Shown here piece by piece: positions 1-10,062 of a stretch of DNA of 29,097 nucleotides; the stretch's first letter is position 1; each line of letters opens with the position of its first letter. Source of the stretch: Larix sibirica (taxonomy: Eukaryota > Streptophyta > Pinopsida > Pinales > Pinaceae); the NCBI GenBank assembly GCA_004151065.3, contig NWUY0300008089.1, positions 1 through 29,097 on the forward strand, written 5' to 3'. The notes under the pieces were generated by a model, which was not told the origin of the DNA, made no database searches, and was given only the letters and a program-made list of their open reading frames with translations. The position numbers and the translations under genes were made by a program.

Positions 1-208
1 AATAATGAAAATTTGACTAAAAACTGAAGTAATTTTTTTGTCATTAATTTCAAGATGATTTAAATATTGTGTATGTATAATAATGATTTGGTGGTGTTTG
101 TCTCATTGTACATTCAAGATCCATATAGATAATTGAAAATTTATCTAAAATTTTGTTTGTTTTGCATAGATTTAAATAATGAAAATTTGACTAAAAACTG
201 AAGTAATT
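1..208. repeat. 34-bp direct repeat pair upstream of the cyclin gene
   Basis: The 34 bases at 1-34 recur exactly at 175-208, giving two direct copies 174 bases apart in AT-rich DNA. The left copy begins at the window edge, so the repeat may extend further left. The DNA between the copies has no coding signal. This may be part of a longer tandem unit or a small duplication in the distal promoter. Confidence 0.8.
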
Positions 209-335
209 GTCCTCCTTTTAACTAAAATATGTTTTAACACTTTAATCATGATGATATTTATAACTTTGCAAAGTCCAAAGAGTTTAACTTAGTTCACAGT
301 ACAGGAATGTGAGCTCCTCCACAATTAACCTGGGG

Positions 336-343
336 GCGCGAAT
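336..343 (-). promoter_or_regulatory. E2F-like binding site upstream of the cyclin D gene
   Basis: On the minus strand these eight bases read ATTCGCGC, which fits the plant E2F consensus WTTSSCSS. The site sits in a short GC-rich patch about 255 bases before the cyclin ATG. E2F control of cell-cycle genes is established in plants. Use of this particular site is inference from the sequence match and the position. Confidence 0.4.
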
Positions 344-518
344 TTTTAGTTGGCTATTATTTTTTTTAAGAGGAGGACCACCACCCCATCGGACTGTACG
401 CTGTTCTGCCCTGCATACTTGCCGAGGGATTGTGACTGCTTTTGTAACGGAGGAGGAGGACGCCGTTGAATTCATTTCATCTCTATCTGCCTGCCCTTTG
501 GGCTTTTGGGATTTAGAG

Positions 519-585
519 ATGTAAAGGAAAATGATGGAAGGAGTAGAAGAATACTAGGAAGAAGATGAGCAAGATCTGGATTTGA
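519..585 (+). promoter_or_regulatory. Cluster of three upstream ORFs in the probable cyclin leader
   Basis: Three ATGs precede the main start. The ATG at 519 is followed directly by TAA, a start-stop element. The ATG at 531 opens an 8-codon frame ending at 557. The ATG at 565 opens a 6-codon frame ending at 585. The main ATG at 598 has a strong plant context (gccagccATGGCG). If transcription begins upstream of 519, these could reduce or condition translation of the cyclin. The transcription start cannot be fixed from the sequence. Confidence 0.45.
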
Positions 586-597
586 TAGCAGCCAGCC

Positions 598-2312
598 ATG
601 GCGCCTAGCTTCGATTATGTGTCCAATGCTCACATCGAATCCTGTGACGACCAGGAGAATATCAGGAAAAATGCCCATATCTTGGCCCTGTCTGGTGAGA
701 ACGATGATGAATCAATGTTCATACTGGTCCAAAGAGAGACCCATTACATGCCTCCAGAGGTCTACTTGCAGAGGCTCCGGAATCGAACTCTCGACGTCAA
801 TGCTCGTCGAGAGGCCGTCGGCTGGATTCTGAAGGTAGTCCATTTGTTTGTTTCTTTGATTCTTTGATTTGATTCTATAACAAGAAGTCGTGTAGTCCAT
901 CTGAAGTTATCAGATGTGTAGGTGCATTCTTTCTACAATTTCGGACCTCCAACGGCCTACCTGTCCGTCAATTACCTGGATCGATTTCTCTCGATGCATA
1001 GAATCCCGGTAAGAAACCCAGGGGCCGGGCGGTTTCTTGATTTGGGTTTTGTTTGATCTCTGGATGCTTGGGCTTCTTTTTCTTTCTTGTTGAAAAGGGA
1101 TTCTCAATGTATTGCCGCCATTGCAGCAAGGTGTGAAGGCTTGGATGATGCAACTCATGGCCGTGGCCTGCCTGTCTCTTGCGGCTAAGATGGAGGAGAC
1201 CCGGGTTCCATTCCCCACGGACTTGCAGGTAAACAAACTTAGACCGACCCCAAAAGCTCTGAGCTTCTTGCTTTTTATTGAGTGTTTTAATGCCAGAGAT
1301 CTGATGGTTTTGTGATGGTGCAGAGGGAGGATGCCAGATTCATCTTCGATGCTCGCACTATTCAAAGAATGGAGCTTCTGATCTTGAGTACATTGCAATG
1401 GGGAATGCGTTCCATTACGCCGTTTTCATTCATCGATTACTTTGCTTACAGGGCTGTTCATGGCCTTGGCCATGACTCCCCTCCAAAAGCTTTGATGTCC
1501 AGAGCCATGGAACTCATTCTCAGTACCACAAAGGGTAATCTTTGAATACTTTTCAGTATGCTCACATTGTCATGGGGTTATTTTAGCAATGAAACCCAAT
1601 GGCCATTTGATTTGAAAATGTTTAAATGCTGAGATTCATGGCTGCAGAAGTAGATTTCTTGGAGTACAGGCCATCAGCAATAGCTGCAGCAGCCCTGTTA
1701 TGTGCAGCTGAAGAAGTGGTGCCTCTTCAAGCAGTCCACTACAAAAGGGCTTTATCCTCCTCCATTACTGATGTTGATAAAGTAAGCAATTAGTAGAGTG
1801 GAGGATTTAGCAGTTGGGTATTGTTAAATTACAAGCTTCAAGTGAACATTTCATTGATCATCAGGAAGAATAGCAATAAGAAAGAGAACGATGCCGATGA
1901 GTTTGTGTTCAACAATTTTTTTTTTGAATATTTGTACACTGATATCCATTGGGTTAATGATTTCATCAAACAATGCTGATGAGTTTGTGTTCAACATTTT
2001 TTTTTTGAATTTTTGTACACTGATATTCATTGGGTTAATGATTTCATTGATGATTATTTGCAGGACAAAATGTTTGGATGTTACAATCTGATTCAAGATA
2101 TCATCATAGAAGAAGTTTGTTACTGGAATCCAATGTCCCTCATATGCACTGATAAAACTCCAGTGGGAGTGCTGGATGCAGCAGCCTGTTTAAGCGCTAC
2201 ACCCACTTCAAGCTACAGCGTGAAGCCATATGCATCCGTTGCAGCAGCCAAGAGGAGGAAATTGAATGAAATCTGCAGTGCATTGTTGGTATCTCAAGCC
2301 CATCCCTGCTGA
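598..2312 (+). CDS. CYCD: D-type cyclin (CYCD2/4-like), six exons
   Basis: This is the regulatory subunit of a CDK that drives G1/S entry in the nucleus. The exons are 598-834, 922-1008, 1127-1228, 1324-1534, 1648-1781 and 2064-2312. All introns begin GT and end AG, and the frame stays open through 339 codons, the usual CYCD size. The N-terminal cyclin box runs from about residue 45 to 180. It contains RREAVGWILK, TAYLSVNYLDRFLS and VACLSLAAKMEE, followed by RTIQRMELLILSTLQW and TPFSFIDYF. The C-terminal cyclin box follows with RPSAIAAAALLCAAEE and DKMFGCYNLIQ. The C-terminus carries KRRKLNEI, a basic motif common in plant D cyclins and a possible nuclear signal. The place where LxCxE normally sits reads A-L-S-G-E (residues 30-34), so the RBR-binding motif looks lost. 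The CYCD2/4 placement rests on motif resemblance; the D-cyclin call itself is firm. Confidence 0.95.
1891..2047 (+). repeat. 83-bp tandem duplication inside cyclin intron 5
   Basis: A unit at 1891-1966 is repeated at 1974-2047 with a period of 83 bases and few mismatches. Each copy carries GATGAGTTTGTGTTCAACA, a T-rich tract, TTTGTACACTGATAT and CATTGGGTTAATGATTTCAT. The second copy ends about 16 bases before the exon 6 acceptor (TTTGCAG at 2057-2063). Duplicated branch-point-like TTAATGA sequences are therefore present. The duplication lengthens the intron without touching coding sequence. Confidence 0.85.
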
Positions 2313-3793
2313 TAGATTAAGAAACCCCAACCTTGGTTGTTGAGAATGGGGAGTGGGGTTTGGTAAGGGTTTAGAGGAGCAGAAGATGCAGAACACTTTA
2401 TAGATATATATAATTGACTGTTATTGGGGTATAAAGTTCTTGGCCTGCTAATTACTGCCCCCTTCCTCGCCCATTCGCCCATTTGATCAACTGGTTTATC
2501 CCAGATTGAATTTTGTCTTGTACAATCAAGGTTGAATAATGGATGATGATGACAGAATACCTATAATATCGCTGAAGAATCTCATACAATGGAAAAGCCA
2601 TCCTTCAGATATATCTTTTCATAAACCTTTAATCTTCTTCTGTGTCCTATATCCATCCAATCGAACAACCCCACCTTTCCATATATCTCCTTATAAATCT
2701 ATTTTGTGTGTACATCCATCTAAATTCTCTTATAAAGTAGAAGATATTTACTCCTAGATTGTTGTTGAAATTTTCATGAATTATCTTGAGCATCATACTT
2801 TAACACAAAATATTATAAATTTTTATTTTCCAGAGGATGTATATTTTGTTAAATGGATTAATATTCAATTTTAAATTTTACAAATAATTTTATTTGATAA
2901 ATCATTAAATTTATAAAATTAATAAACATTTTATTTCAATATTTCATGAATTTAGTGTGTTTGATTTGTTATGTTGAAAGTGTTTTTTTTTAATAAATAT
3001 ATGAGATTAACTTTTAAAATAAATTAAATTGATGGTATAATAGTCTTAAAGTTAGATTGAGGATATAACAATTTTTATGAGAATATTAAAAGATAAATAG
3101 GGATCGGGTAATTAAGTTATCTAAAAGAGTTAGATAATAATTATAACTTTCTATTAAAAATCATTACTATTATGTATATATTTAAGGTAATAATTCTTAT
3201 TCACTAATAAAGGAAGAATGAAATATAGTATAGATAATATGATAATTTGAGAAGTATAAATGAGTAGATAAGACAATAATTATGGGGTTTATCTCTGGTA
3301 ATAAAATTTGTGTAGGGTTGGCATAACTTTGGGATTGAAATACATGTTGGTAAGTTATGGGGGGTTTTGTTGTTCAAGATGATCCATGTTCATGTACATT
3401 CACTAAAAGTAACCATGTACAAAAATAATGGATAAGAATTGAACAAAAATTTGTATGGTGGATGCATAATATTCTATACATTGATCAATTTGACAACTTC
3501 TACTAGCTAACACATTTTAGAGAGTTTTATGCTACCTTCAAAGTCAAATTTTCTTACTTTGTTTTTCATCTCAAGTAGATAGTGACCCAATATTCATCAT
3601 CCTTTAGTGTGTTAGAAATGATAATGAATGAAAAATGTGAGAAGTACAAAGTTGTCTAGAGTGGCGTGGACACTTAGACTCTATAGGAACACTCCTTTTT
3701 TCTTTCTTCTAATTCATTTTTGAGAAACATTTTGTCCTAAATACCAATTTTTGTTGTTGCTAGAGCACAACAACCATTTTCCATATCAATTTC
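2313..3793. other. Cyclin 3' flank and AT-rich intergenic DNA
   Basis: The first 250-450 bases after the stop are probably the cyclin 3' UTR, with TATA-rich stretches near 2402 and an AATAAT at about 2535 that could serve as a poly(A) signal. The rest is very AT-rich and holds no convincing coding region. The open frame at 2539-2757 is low-complexity and has no recognisable motif. Confidence 0.6.
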
Positions 3794-5434
3794 TAATATG
3801 TAAATGGTAGGCTATAAGCTTGTTTGTTTTACCAACATAGATTCTTGCAAGCATTCGTTAGGACTTACACAAAGTAACATAAAATCCTTTGTAATTGGTT
3901 GTCTTGTTATGCAATGTGTAAACACAATTGCTCAACTCAACAACCCATCACTCAGAGCTCTCATTGTTATGTACCCAAGTTTCATTTGGGGTTCACACAC
4001 ATGCTTGACACAGTGTCTCACTCTTATTCCTTTGATGCCCACCCACTTAAGCAATAAGATTATACAATCCATTGAACATGTGCACATGATGATTAAATTA
4101 ACTTATTTAATAAATGGCTTTAAAATCCAAAAGATGGTGAAGGGAATGCACTTACTCCAAGCCAAGGCATTTTTACCATAATACATCCAACACAGCACAA
4201 GCTATCAACATTTTGAACATCCAATTGTTCCCATTAAGCAATGCCTAGTGAAGAGATTAAGATGTAGAGACCATTCCACCAAGAGAGTGCTCCTAGTAAG
4301 ATCAATTCGCTGAGCAACATAGAGAAAATGCCCAACAAGTTATGCATACGGCCCAAGGGAGAGGTAATACGCTCAACAATTAGAGATACACTCAACAAGG
4401 ATTGCATACAACCTAGGGGAGTGGTAATAAGCCCAACAAGATGGTAGTACATTGAGCCATGAGGGGGAAAACCCAACAAAGAGGGTAAGAACAACCAACC
4501 ACAAAGGAAAATTCACTTAGCAAGAAAGTAAGATGCCCATTAGTCAACAAGCCTTTAAAGAAAAAAGATTTGAAAACTCCCTAAAGAAATGCAATAGCTC
4601 TGTGATGGTAGCCATTGATTTTCCAATCTCAAGAAAGGATGGATTGTGGGGAAAAGATAATTGTTGGGGTTCTCATTTGCTAAGGAAAAGTGAAATAATT
4701 GAGTAAATCTAACAAGCTTCAATAAAGAATGCAACCTCCTCTATCTAAATAACCAAGAAGCCATCTCTATCTAAATAATTATGAAGCCATTAAAACACAT
4801 AGTGGCTTCCATTAAAATGCAGATGCAAACTAACACAACAAATAAACAACACCCATAGTAAATTCATCACACATGGCAACATTATTTACCCTAGAAACCC
4901 AAATGGGAAAATCAACATTCAGTTGTGATCAATTTGGCTCTTTTTTTCTGAACAATATGTAAGTACCCTTTGACTCTTTGGTTCATCTTCCTTCTTTACA
5001 TGGGAATTTGTGCAACATTTATCCCCACTTTTAGGCAAATAACACATCTTCCCTTATGGGGAAAGAGTAAATATAAGAATGACTTAGTGGGGGGGGGTGT
5101 AGCTGGAAGGTCAAGCCTCCCCAACTCTGCAATTTCCCCAAGCTCAATGAGCCTCTCTTTTTTTTCCTTTCTCATTTTTCATTTTAGTAATAATATCTCC
5201 TGACTTTTTTACTTTTAAAATACATATTTTTTAAAACTATTACAAGCCTTCCCATGCTAACATTGGAATATCATATCAATGCAGAGGTGGACATTGATTG
5301 GGATTGCATGGGGCCCTTCATTCCATCAACCCTATCTCCTACCTTGTCTATAGCCTTGAACCTTTCCTATGTCGATTGTTGTAGAGCCTAAGCATAAAGC
5401 CAATTTTTGTAGTGCAGATCCAATTCAAATAACA
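3794..5434 (-). repeat. 3' LTR of the gypsy element
   Basis: This copy aligns along its whole length with 10063-11739. Matching landmarks include the stretches around AAAGTAACATAAAATCCTTTG, GGTTGTCTTGTTATGCAATG, AACAATATG and TAACATTGGAATA. In the sense (minus) orientation it starts TGTTATTTGAATTGG and ends near CATATTA, where a terminal CA has mutated. The open frame at 4234-4494 is LTR sequence, not a gene: its homologue lies at 10547-10819 in the other LTR. Confidence 0.88.
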
Positions 5435-5437
5435 CCT

Positions 5438-5660
5438 CTCGATTGAGAGGCTTTTGGTCCAAAAAAGATTCCAAGGACAGGGGAGGAATTTGACTTTCAA
5501 TCTGGTTCCTCTCATACCATTTACCTTCCTTGGAGGCTATCCCTTAAGTCTAATCTACCAAATCACCTGATGTACTCTAGGAGTTACCTATTCCTTTCAT
5601 TGAAAAATTATATCTTCCTTCAACTCTTCGAGAGCATGTGGTGCAAAATCTTCGACAGTG
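5438..5660 (-). pseudogene. Chromodomain-like C-terminal tail of gypsy Pol (broken)
   Basis: Directly after the integrase, the minus strand gives fragments resembling a chromodomain core: an H-Q-V-x-W-x-I-R-L-K-G-x-P-P run around 5540-5590, and then, after a frame change, WYERNQIESQIP continuing into a short tail that runs up to the LTR. Chromodomains at this position mark the chromovirus clade and guide integration by binding histone marks. Stops and at least one frameshift interrupt it. The assignment is tentative because the conserved aromatic residues are only partly visible. Confidence 0.5.
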
Positions 5661-5689
5661 GGGAGAACCTAATGGTTCTCTTCTCCTTC

Positions 5690-6800
5690 CAGCACGAGGG
5701 GCTCAAATAGCTTCAAGTACTCCACATTTACCACTAAAATAATATGCATATAATGGGGAAGTCTCAAACTAAAGGCATTATCATTCACTTGCTCAACAAT
5801 GTCAAATCGTCCATATGTGAGGGGCTTGAGTTTCTCCACTACTCTTTGTATTTTCTCCTTGCATAGGTGAATCCATACCTTATCTCCAACAAAAAACTTA
5901 TGATCTTCTTTGTGGTGTTAATGTTTGGATTTATAATGTTGTTGGATTCTCTCAAGTCTCTCCTTTACCTTCAAATGTATCTGCCTAATCTTGTCCACAA
6001 ATGTGCTTTCCTTCTTCTCATCTCCTTGCAGCTCTGCTTCATCCTTCTATTGTCCATACACAATGTCAAGCAATGAAGGAGGTAAATAGCCAAAGCATGC
6101 CTCAAAAGGTGATTTATTGGTGGAAGAATGAAGTGCTCAATTATATGAGTGTTGGTTACACTAACTACTTGTTCGATAACCTTGGATGTTTGCTATTATA
6201 CCTTGTCAACAACTGTACCAACATCTAATTGACAACCTCAAATTTTTTGTTGGTCTAGGGATGAAATGAAATATAATACCTAATCTTAGTGTCAACTTAG
6301 CAATGGGATACCAGAACTTGCCGAACAAGTTGTTATCTTGATTAGATATGATGGAGCTTGGAAATCCAAAATGTACCCAAACATGACTAAAGAATAACTT
6401 AGCCGAATCTCATCCAGAGTTTGTCTTCTTACATGGAATGAGTAGACACATCTTGCTAAAGTGGTCTACCATGAAAAATAACTAATCATGGCCTCTGCGA
6501 GACATGGACAAACATACAATAAAGTCCATAGAGATGCTCTCCCAAGGTCTACTTGGTACTAGCAATGGCATATACAACCCGAGGTTTTTTTGCTTGGCTT
6601 GCTTGTGTTGCAAAACACACAACCTCTAACAAATATTGCTCCTGCATCTTTGGCCAATACACATACCTCTGCAAATTTTCCATCATCTTCATCATGTTTA
6701 AATGTCCAACAATTCTAGAATTGTGAGCTTCTCTCATCAATTGAATCCTTTGGTCTTGTGGTATGCACAACTTATCCAACTTGTATAGTAGTCCATCCTA
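5690..6800 (-). pseudogene. Integrase of the gypsy element (broken)
   Basis: The N-terminal zinc-binding region is at 6549-6779: REAHNSRIVGH supplies the two histidines, and the CxxC pair (GCVFC) appears only in a shifted frame. ENLQRYVYWPKMQEQ is typical of gypsy integrases. The catalytic core starts at about 6520 with SISMDFIVCLS, holding the first Asp. VHFGFPSSIISNQDNN at about 6370 matches the second-Asp region. The third (Glu) region is eroded. The C-terminal part (5690-5870) contains GDKVWIHLCKEK and PLTYGRFDIVEQV, the GPY/F-type module. Several frameshifts and stops make it non-functional. Confidence 0.85.
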
Positions 6801-6959
6801 AATGTGATATTCATTTTCTTCCATGTTGGTGACTGATCTCTCCTTCAGCTACTTGTATACTCCTTTGAAATATTCATCTCCCTTATAGCCTTCAGTTAAA
6901 AAATCATGAGTTAATGGCTCAAGCTATATTATCACACGAACTATTGCAATCTTCTTCAT

Positions 6960-8060
6960 TGGTGGTTGTGAAAGCACGTTCGCAAATTTTTTTATAGCTC
7001 CTTTCTTGTACTTGATCAACGGGTGGAATTGTTGCAAGAATCCCAACCACTTGTAATGCTTCACATGATGCATATTAATTTGAATTTATAGGTATTGAAG
7101 GCATTGGTGATTTATGCATATGATAGTCTCTTTTCCAAAGAGGCAGTGCTTCCACTCTTCACTGCTTGCACAATTTAAAATAGCTCTTTATCATACATGG
7201 GGTAGTCAAGTACCTCTCCATGAAACAACTCTAAATGGTAGCATACTAATCTTCCTCCTTACATAAGCATTGCCCCTAGTGTATATCCATTGGCATCCAT
7301 ATCTATCTCAAATGGTCATTGTAAATTGGGCATGGATAGGACTAGAGCATTACTGATCTTCTTCTTCAGGTCCTCAAATTCTTCTTGTTGTGAATTTCCC
7401 CATTGAAATCTCTTTCTTTTGGTGGTCATAATGTGCAATAGTGCTACCATTATTGAAAATTTGTCAATCAACTTCCTCAAGTATTGGGATGATCCCATGA
7501 AACTTTTGACCTCTACCAAGATGGAGGGTATAAGCCATTGGTTGATGGTTTCTATCTTGTTTAGATCCACCCTCAACACTCCACCAATCACGTGTCCAAT
7601 ATAAATCAAGGACTCCTTCCCAAACTCATAGTTCTTTAAATAGGCGATCATTTGATTCTTCTTTAAAGTCTCTAATATTTGTGTCACATGTGAGATGTGC
7701 TCTTGCCAAGTATCATTAAAGATTAGTATGTCATCTAAATACATTATTACAAATGAGTTAAGAAATGGACATAGCACATCATTCATCAATCTCATGAAAG
7801 TTGTTGGTGCATTACATAAACCAAAAGGCATCACTAATCACTTGTACAAACCTTACCTCATCTAGAATGACGTCTTCCACACATGTTCTGCTTTAATTCT
7901 CACTTGATGGTAACTTGATTTGAGGTCTATCTTGGTGAAGAACTTGGCTTGTTATAGCTCATCCAACAAGTCATCAATCCTTGGTAGAGGATATCTATTC
8001 TTAATGGTGATTTTGTTTAGGGCACAATAGTCAATGCAAATTCTCTATATTCTATCGTTC
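6960..8060 (-). pseudogene. Reverse transcriptase and RNase H of the gypsy element (broken)
   Basis: Upstream RT blocks at 7850-8050 read as [33 protein letters not shown], with stops between. The long open stretch 7316-7834 has MPFGLCNAPTTFMRLMNDV and the active-site box SFVIMYLDDILIF, then the thumb and connection region. RNase H follows at about 6990-7315, with FEIDMDANGYTLGAMLM and LDYPMYDKELF. Order and spacing match Ty3/gypsy Pol. The catalytic YLDD is intact, but surrounding stops and frameshifts rule out an active enzyme. Confidence 0.92.
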
Positions 8061-8399
8061 TTTGGCAGCTTGATGATGTGTGAATTGCATGAAGACATAT
8101 TAGGCCTGATGACTGTTTACTCCAATAATTGTTGTAACTACTTCTTCACTTCATTTGATTCGGTGATGGATTTCCTATACAACCCAATGTTTTGCAGTGG
8201 TGATTATGACAACAACTAAATCTCATGCTCAACCTCTCTCTTGTGTGGTAAACCCCAAGTTTATTGAGACACCTCCTGGTAGGATTCAATCAATTCTTAT
8301 ATTTGTTGACATTGCTTGCCACTACATCCTTCCAATGATGCCTTTATCTACAACTCATCGCCGTCTCCTTGCTTCTTCCCTTCTATGAAAACACAACAA

Positions 8400-8830
8400 G
8401 ACAAACTTCTTTGTGATGTCAATGATCCTCCTTGCTTGATGAGCATTGATCAAAGAGAGTTTGGTTTGGTACCCATGTGCATTGATGGAATATGATTTCT
8501 CATCTTTGACAAGGCTATACTAGTTTTCTCTCCTCATGAAGATGGAATATCCCATGTAAAAAATATGGCCTTCCTAGGATGACTTCGCACATGTTGAATG
8601 GAACCACATTTTCCACCACTCTATCCATGAAGTTTTGGTTGATGGAAAACTTGAATATTTTTTTCTTGTTCACTCTCAAAGCTACGTGTTTCCTTACCCA
8701 TCGTAGAGGATATGGCTATGGATGGTTCTAGGCCTCTAGGACAAGCTTCTCAACCAATTGTGTAGAAATCAAATTAAATTGTGAACTAGGACTAAACAAA
8801 CAATCTACCTTGTTACGTTTCATGTGGATT
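8400..8830 (-). pseudogene. Aspartic protease region of the gypsy element (broken)
   Basis: On the minus strand, SSQFNLISTQLVEKL followed by a P-Y-P-L-x-W-V-R-K segment, then FMDRVVENVVPFNMCEVILG and RPYFLHGIFH, matches the protease-to-RT linker typical of plant gypsy elements. The usual D-S/T-G active-site triplet is not readable. The pieces lie in different frames with stops. Confidence 0.7.
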
Positions 8831-8989
8831 TTGATGCAAAAGAACTATGTCATCTCCTCCTCCTTTTGATTGCAACCAACTACTACTACTCCCTTTTGAA
8901 GAGTACTGCAACTAATATTCCGTTCCGACTCTGAGGTGCTATCAATAACTACTATTATCAACACCTTCATCTTTTTCTTCTTTTCAAAA

Positions 8990-9976
8990 TGATTGGGGCA
9001 CTTCTCAAGGTGTAATTTCCAAAATTCCTCCTAATTGTGTTCCTTTTTCTCAGAAGCCTTGCATTGCTTGATGGAAGGGGTTGCTTCTTATATTACCACC
9101 AGAGTCTTCTTCTCATTTCAATTCTTCTTATTCGTCCCTTTCCTTTGCTCTTATCGTTTTGTTAGCTAGACTTGCATGCTAGATTGATGCTACCACTTTT
9201 CTCCTTCGAGGTAATGTGCTTGAACACTTGCTTCATCAATTGTCTTAGGTTTGAACAACATCAATTGTGTCTGAATTTTTGGAAGCAAGGCTCCCAAATA
9301 CTTGATCAACATGTTTGGACTCTTGAGAAATACACCTAGTTGAATAACTCTCTTCTTAAACTTTGTGGTGAACTCCTGCATTGACTGTCCTTGCCTTTTC
9401 TTGAAGTAATTCCATTCAATTTATTAGCACTCCTCATATCCAATTGGGTAGAACTAAGCTTTAATCATGTCCTTGAACACCTCCCAATTGATCACCGATG
9501 GATCATTCTCTAACGCTCTTCCCGATGCATCACTTTCCCTCCATGCTAGAGCATGGCCTTCAAGCTTCAACCAAGCATATGAAATTCTTTGTTTCTTGGT
9601 GACCTTGTGTATGGTGAAATATACCTCCATATTCTATAGCCTTTGGTTTAGTTTGATGGCATTAAATTCTCCTGCATATGGCTTGATAAACATCATTTCC
9701 TTTACATGGAATGGTACCTACATTTTATCATTTTTGTCTTTATTTTGTCCTCTGATTTTGGTTCTCTATTCTCTTTCTTTGGATCCTCAAGACTAGCCTT
9801 GTGTTTTGAGATGTTTCTATAGCCTTTGTTTCCAATAGCCATGTTATCATTGATGTAAGTGTGGATATGCTCTTCTCTAGCCAATCCAACTTGAACATGT
9901 GATATCCTTCTTCATCTTCTTCATGATGACCCCCAATCATTGTTAGTCCTTTATTTCTTTGAAGACCTAGCAACAA
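8990..9976 (-). pseudogene. Gag capsid/nucleocapsid region of the gypsy element (broken)
   Basis: Minus-strand fragments fit a retrotransposon Gag: NMEVYFTIHKV, ISYAWLKLEGHALAW, FKDMIKA followed by FYPIGYEEC, then QSMQEFTTKFKKRVIQLGV and KYLGALLPKIQTQLMLFKP (9190-9690). A zinc-knuckle remnant follows near 8990-9063. Its first Cys and its His remain, but other ligands are substituted. The stretch 9740-9976 is a less certain N-terminal part. Several stops interrupt the frame. Confidence 0.85.
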
Positions 9977-10047
9977 TTCTTATCCACTTCTCTTGTAGTC
10001 ATTGTAGGTTTTTTCCATATAGATCTCACCAAGTCTCTTCTAAATTG

Positions 10048-10060
10048 GGATACAATACCA
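10048..10060 (-). other. Primer-binding-site-like sequence of the gypsy element
   Basis: In the sense orientation this reads TGGTATTGTATCC. By eye it matches the plant initiator-tRNA-Met PBS (TGGTATCAGAGCC) at 9 of 13 positions, including the first six. It lies two bases inside the LTR end (CA at 10064-10063), exactly where a PBS belongs. Confidence 0.6.
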
Positions 10061-10062
10061 TA

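Noticed and set aside
2539-2757. 72-codon plus-strand frame after the cyclin gene
   Set aside because: It is low-complexity and AT-rich, has no motif, and lies in the probable 3' flank of the cyclin transcript.
3753-3774. Hairpin GTTGTTG/CAACAAC just outside the gypsy element as a terminal structure
   Set aside because: The stem is only seven bases and lies outside the LTR boundary. LTR elements do not use such hairpins.
4234-4494. Minus-strand frame inside the left LTR as a protein gene
   Set aside because: Its homologue at 10547-10819 in the other LTR shows it is LTR sequence. Neither has a known domain.
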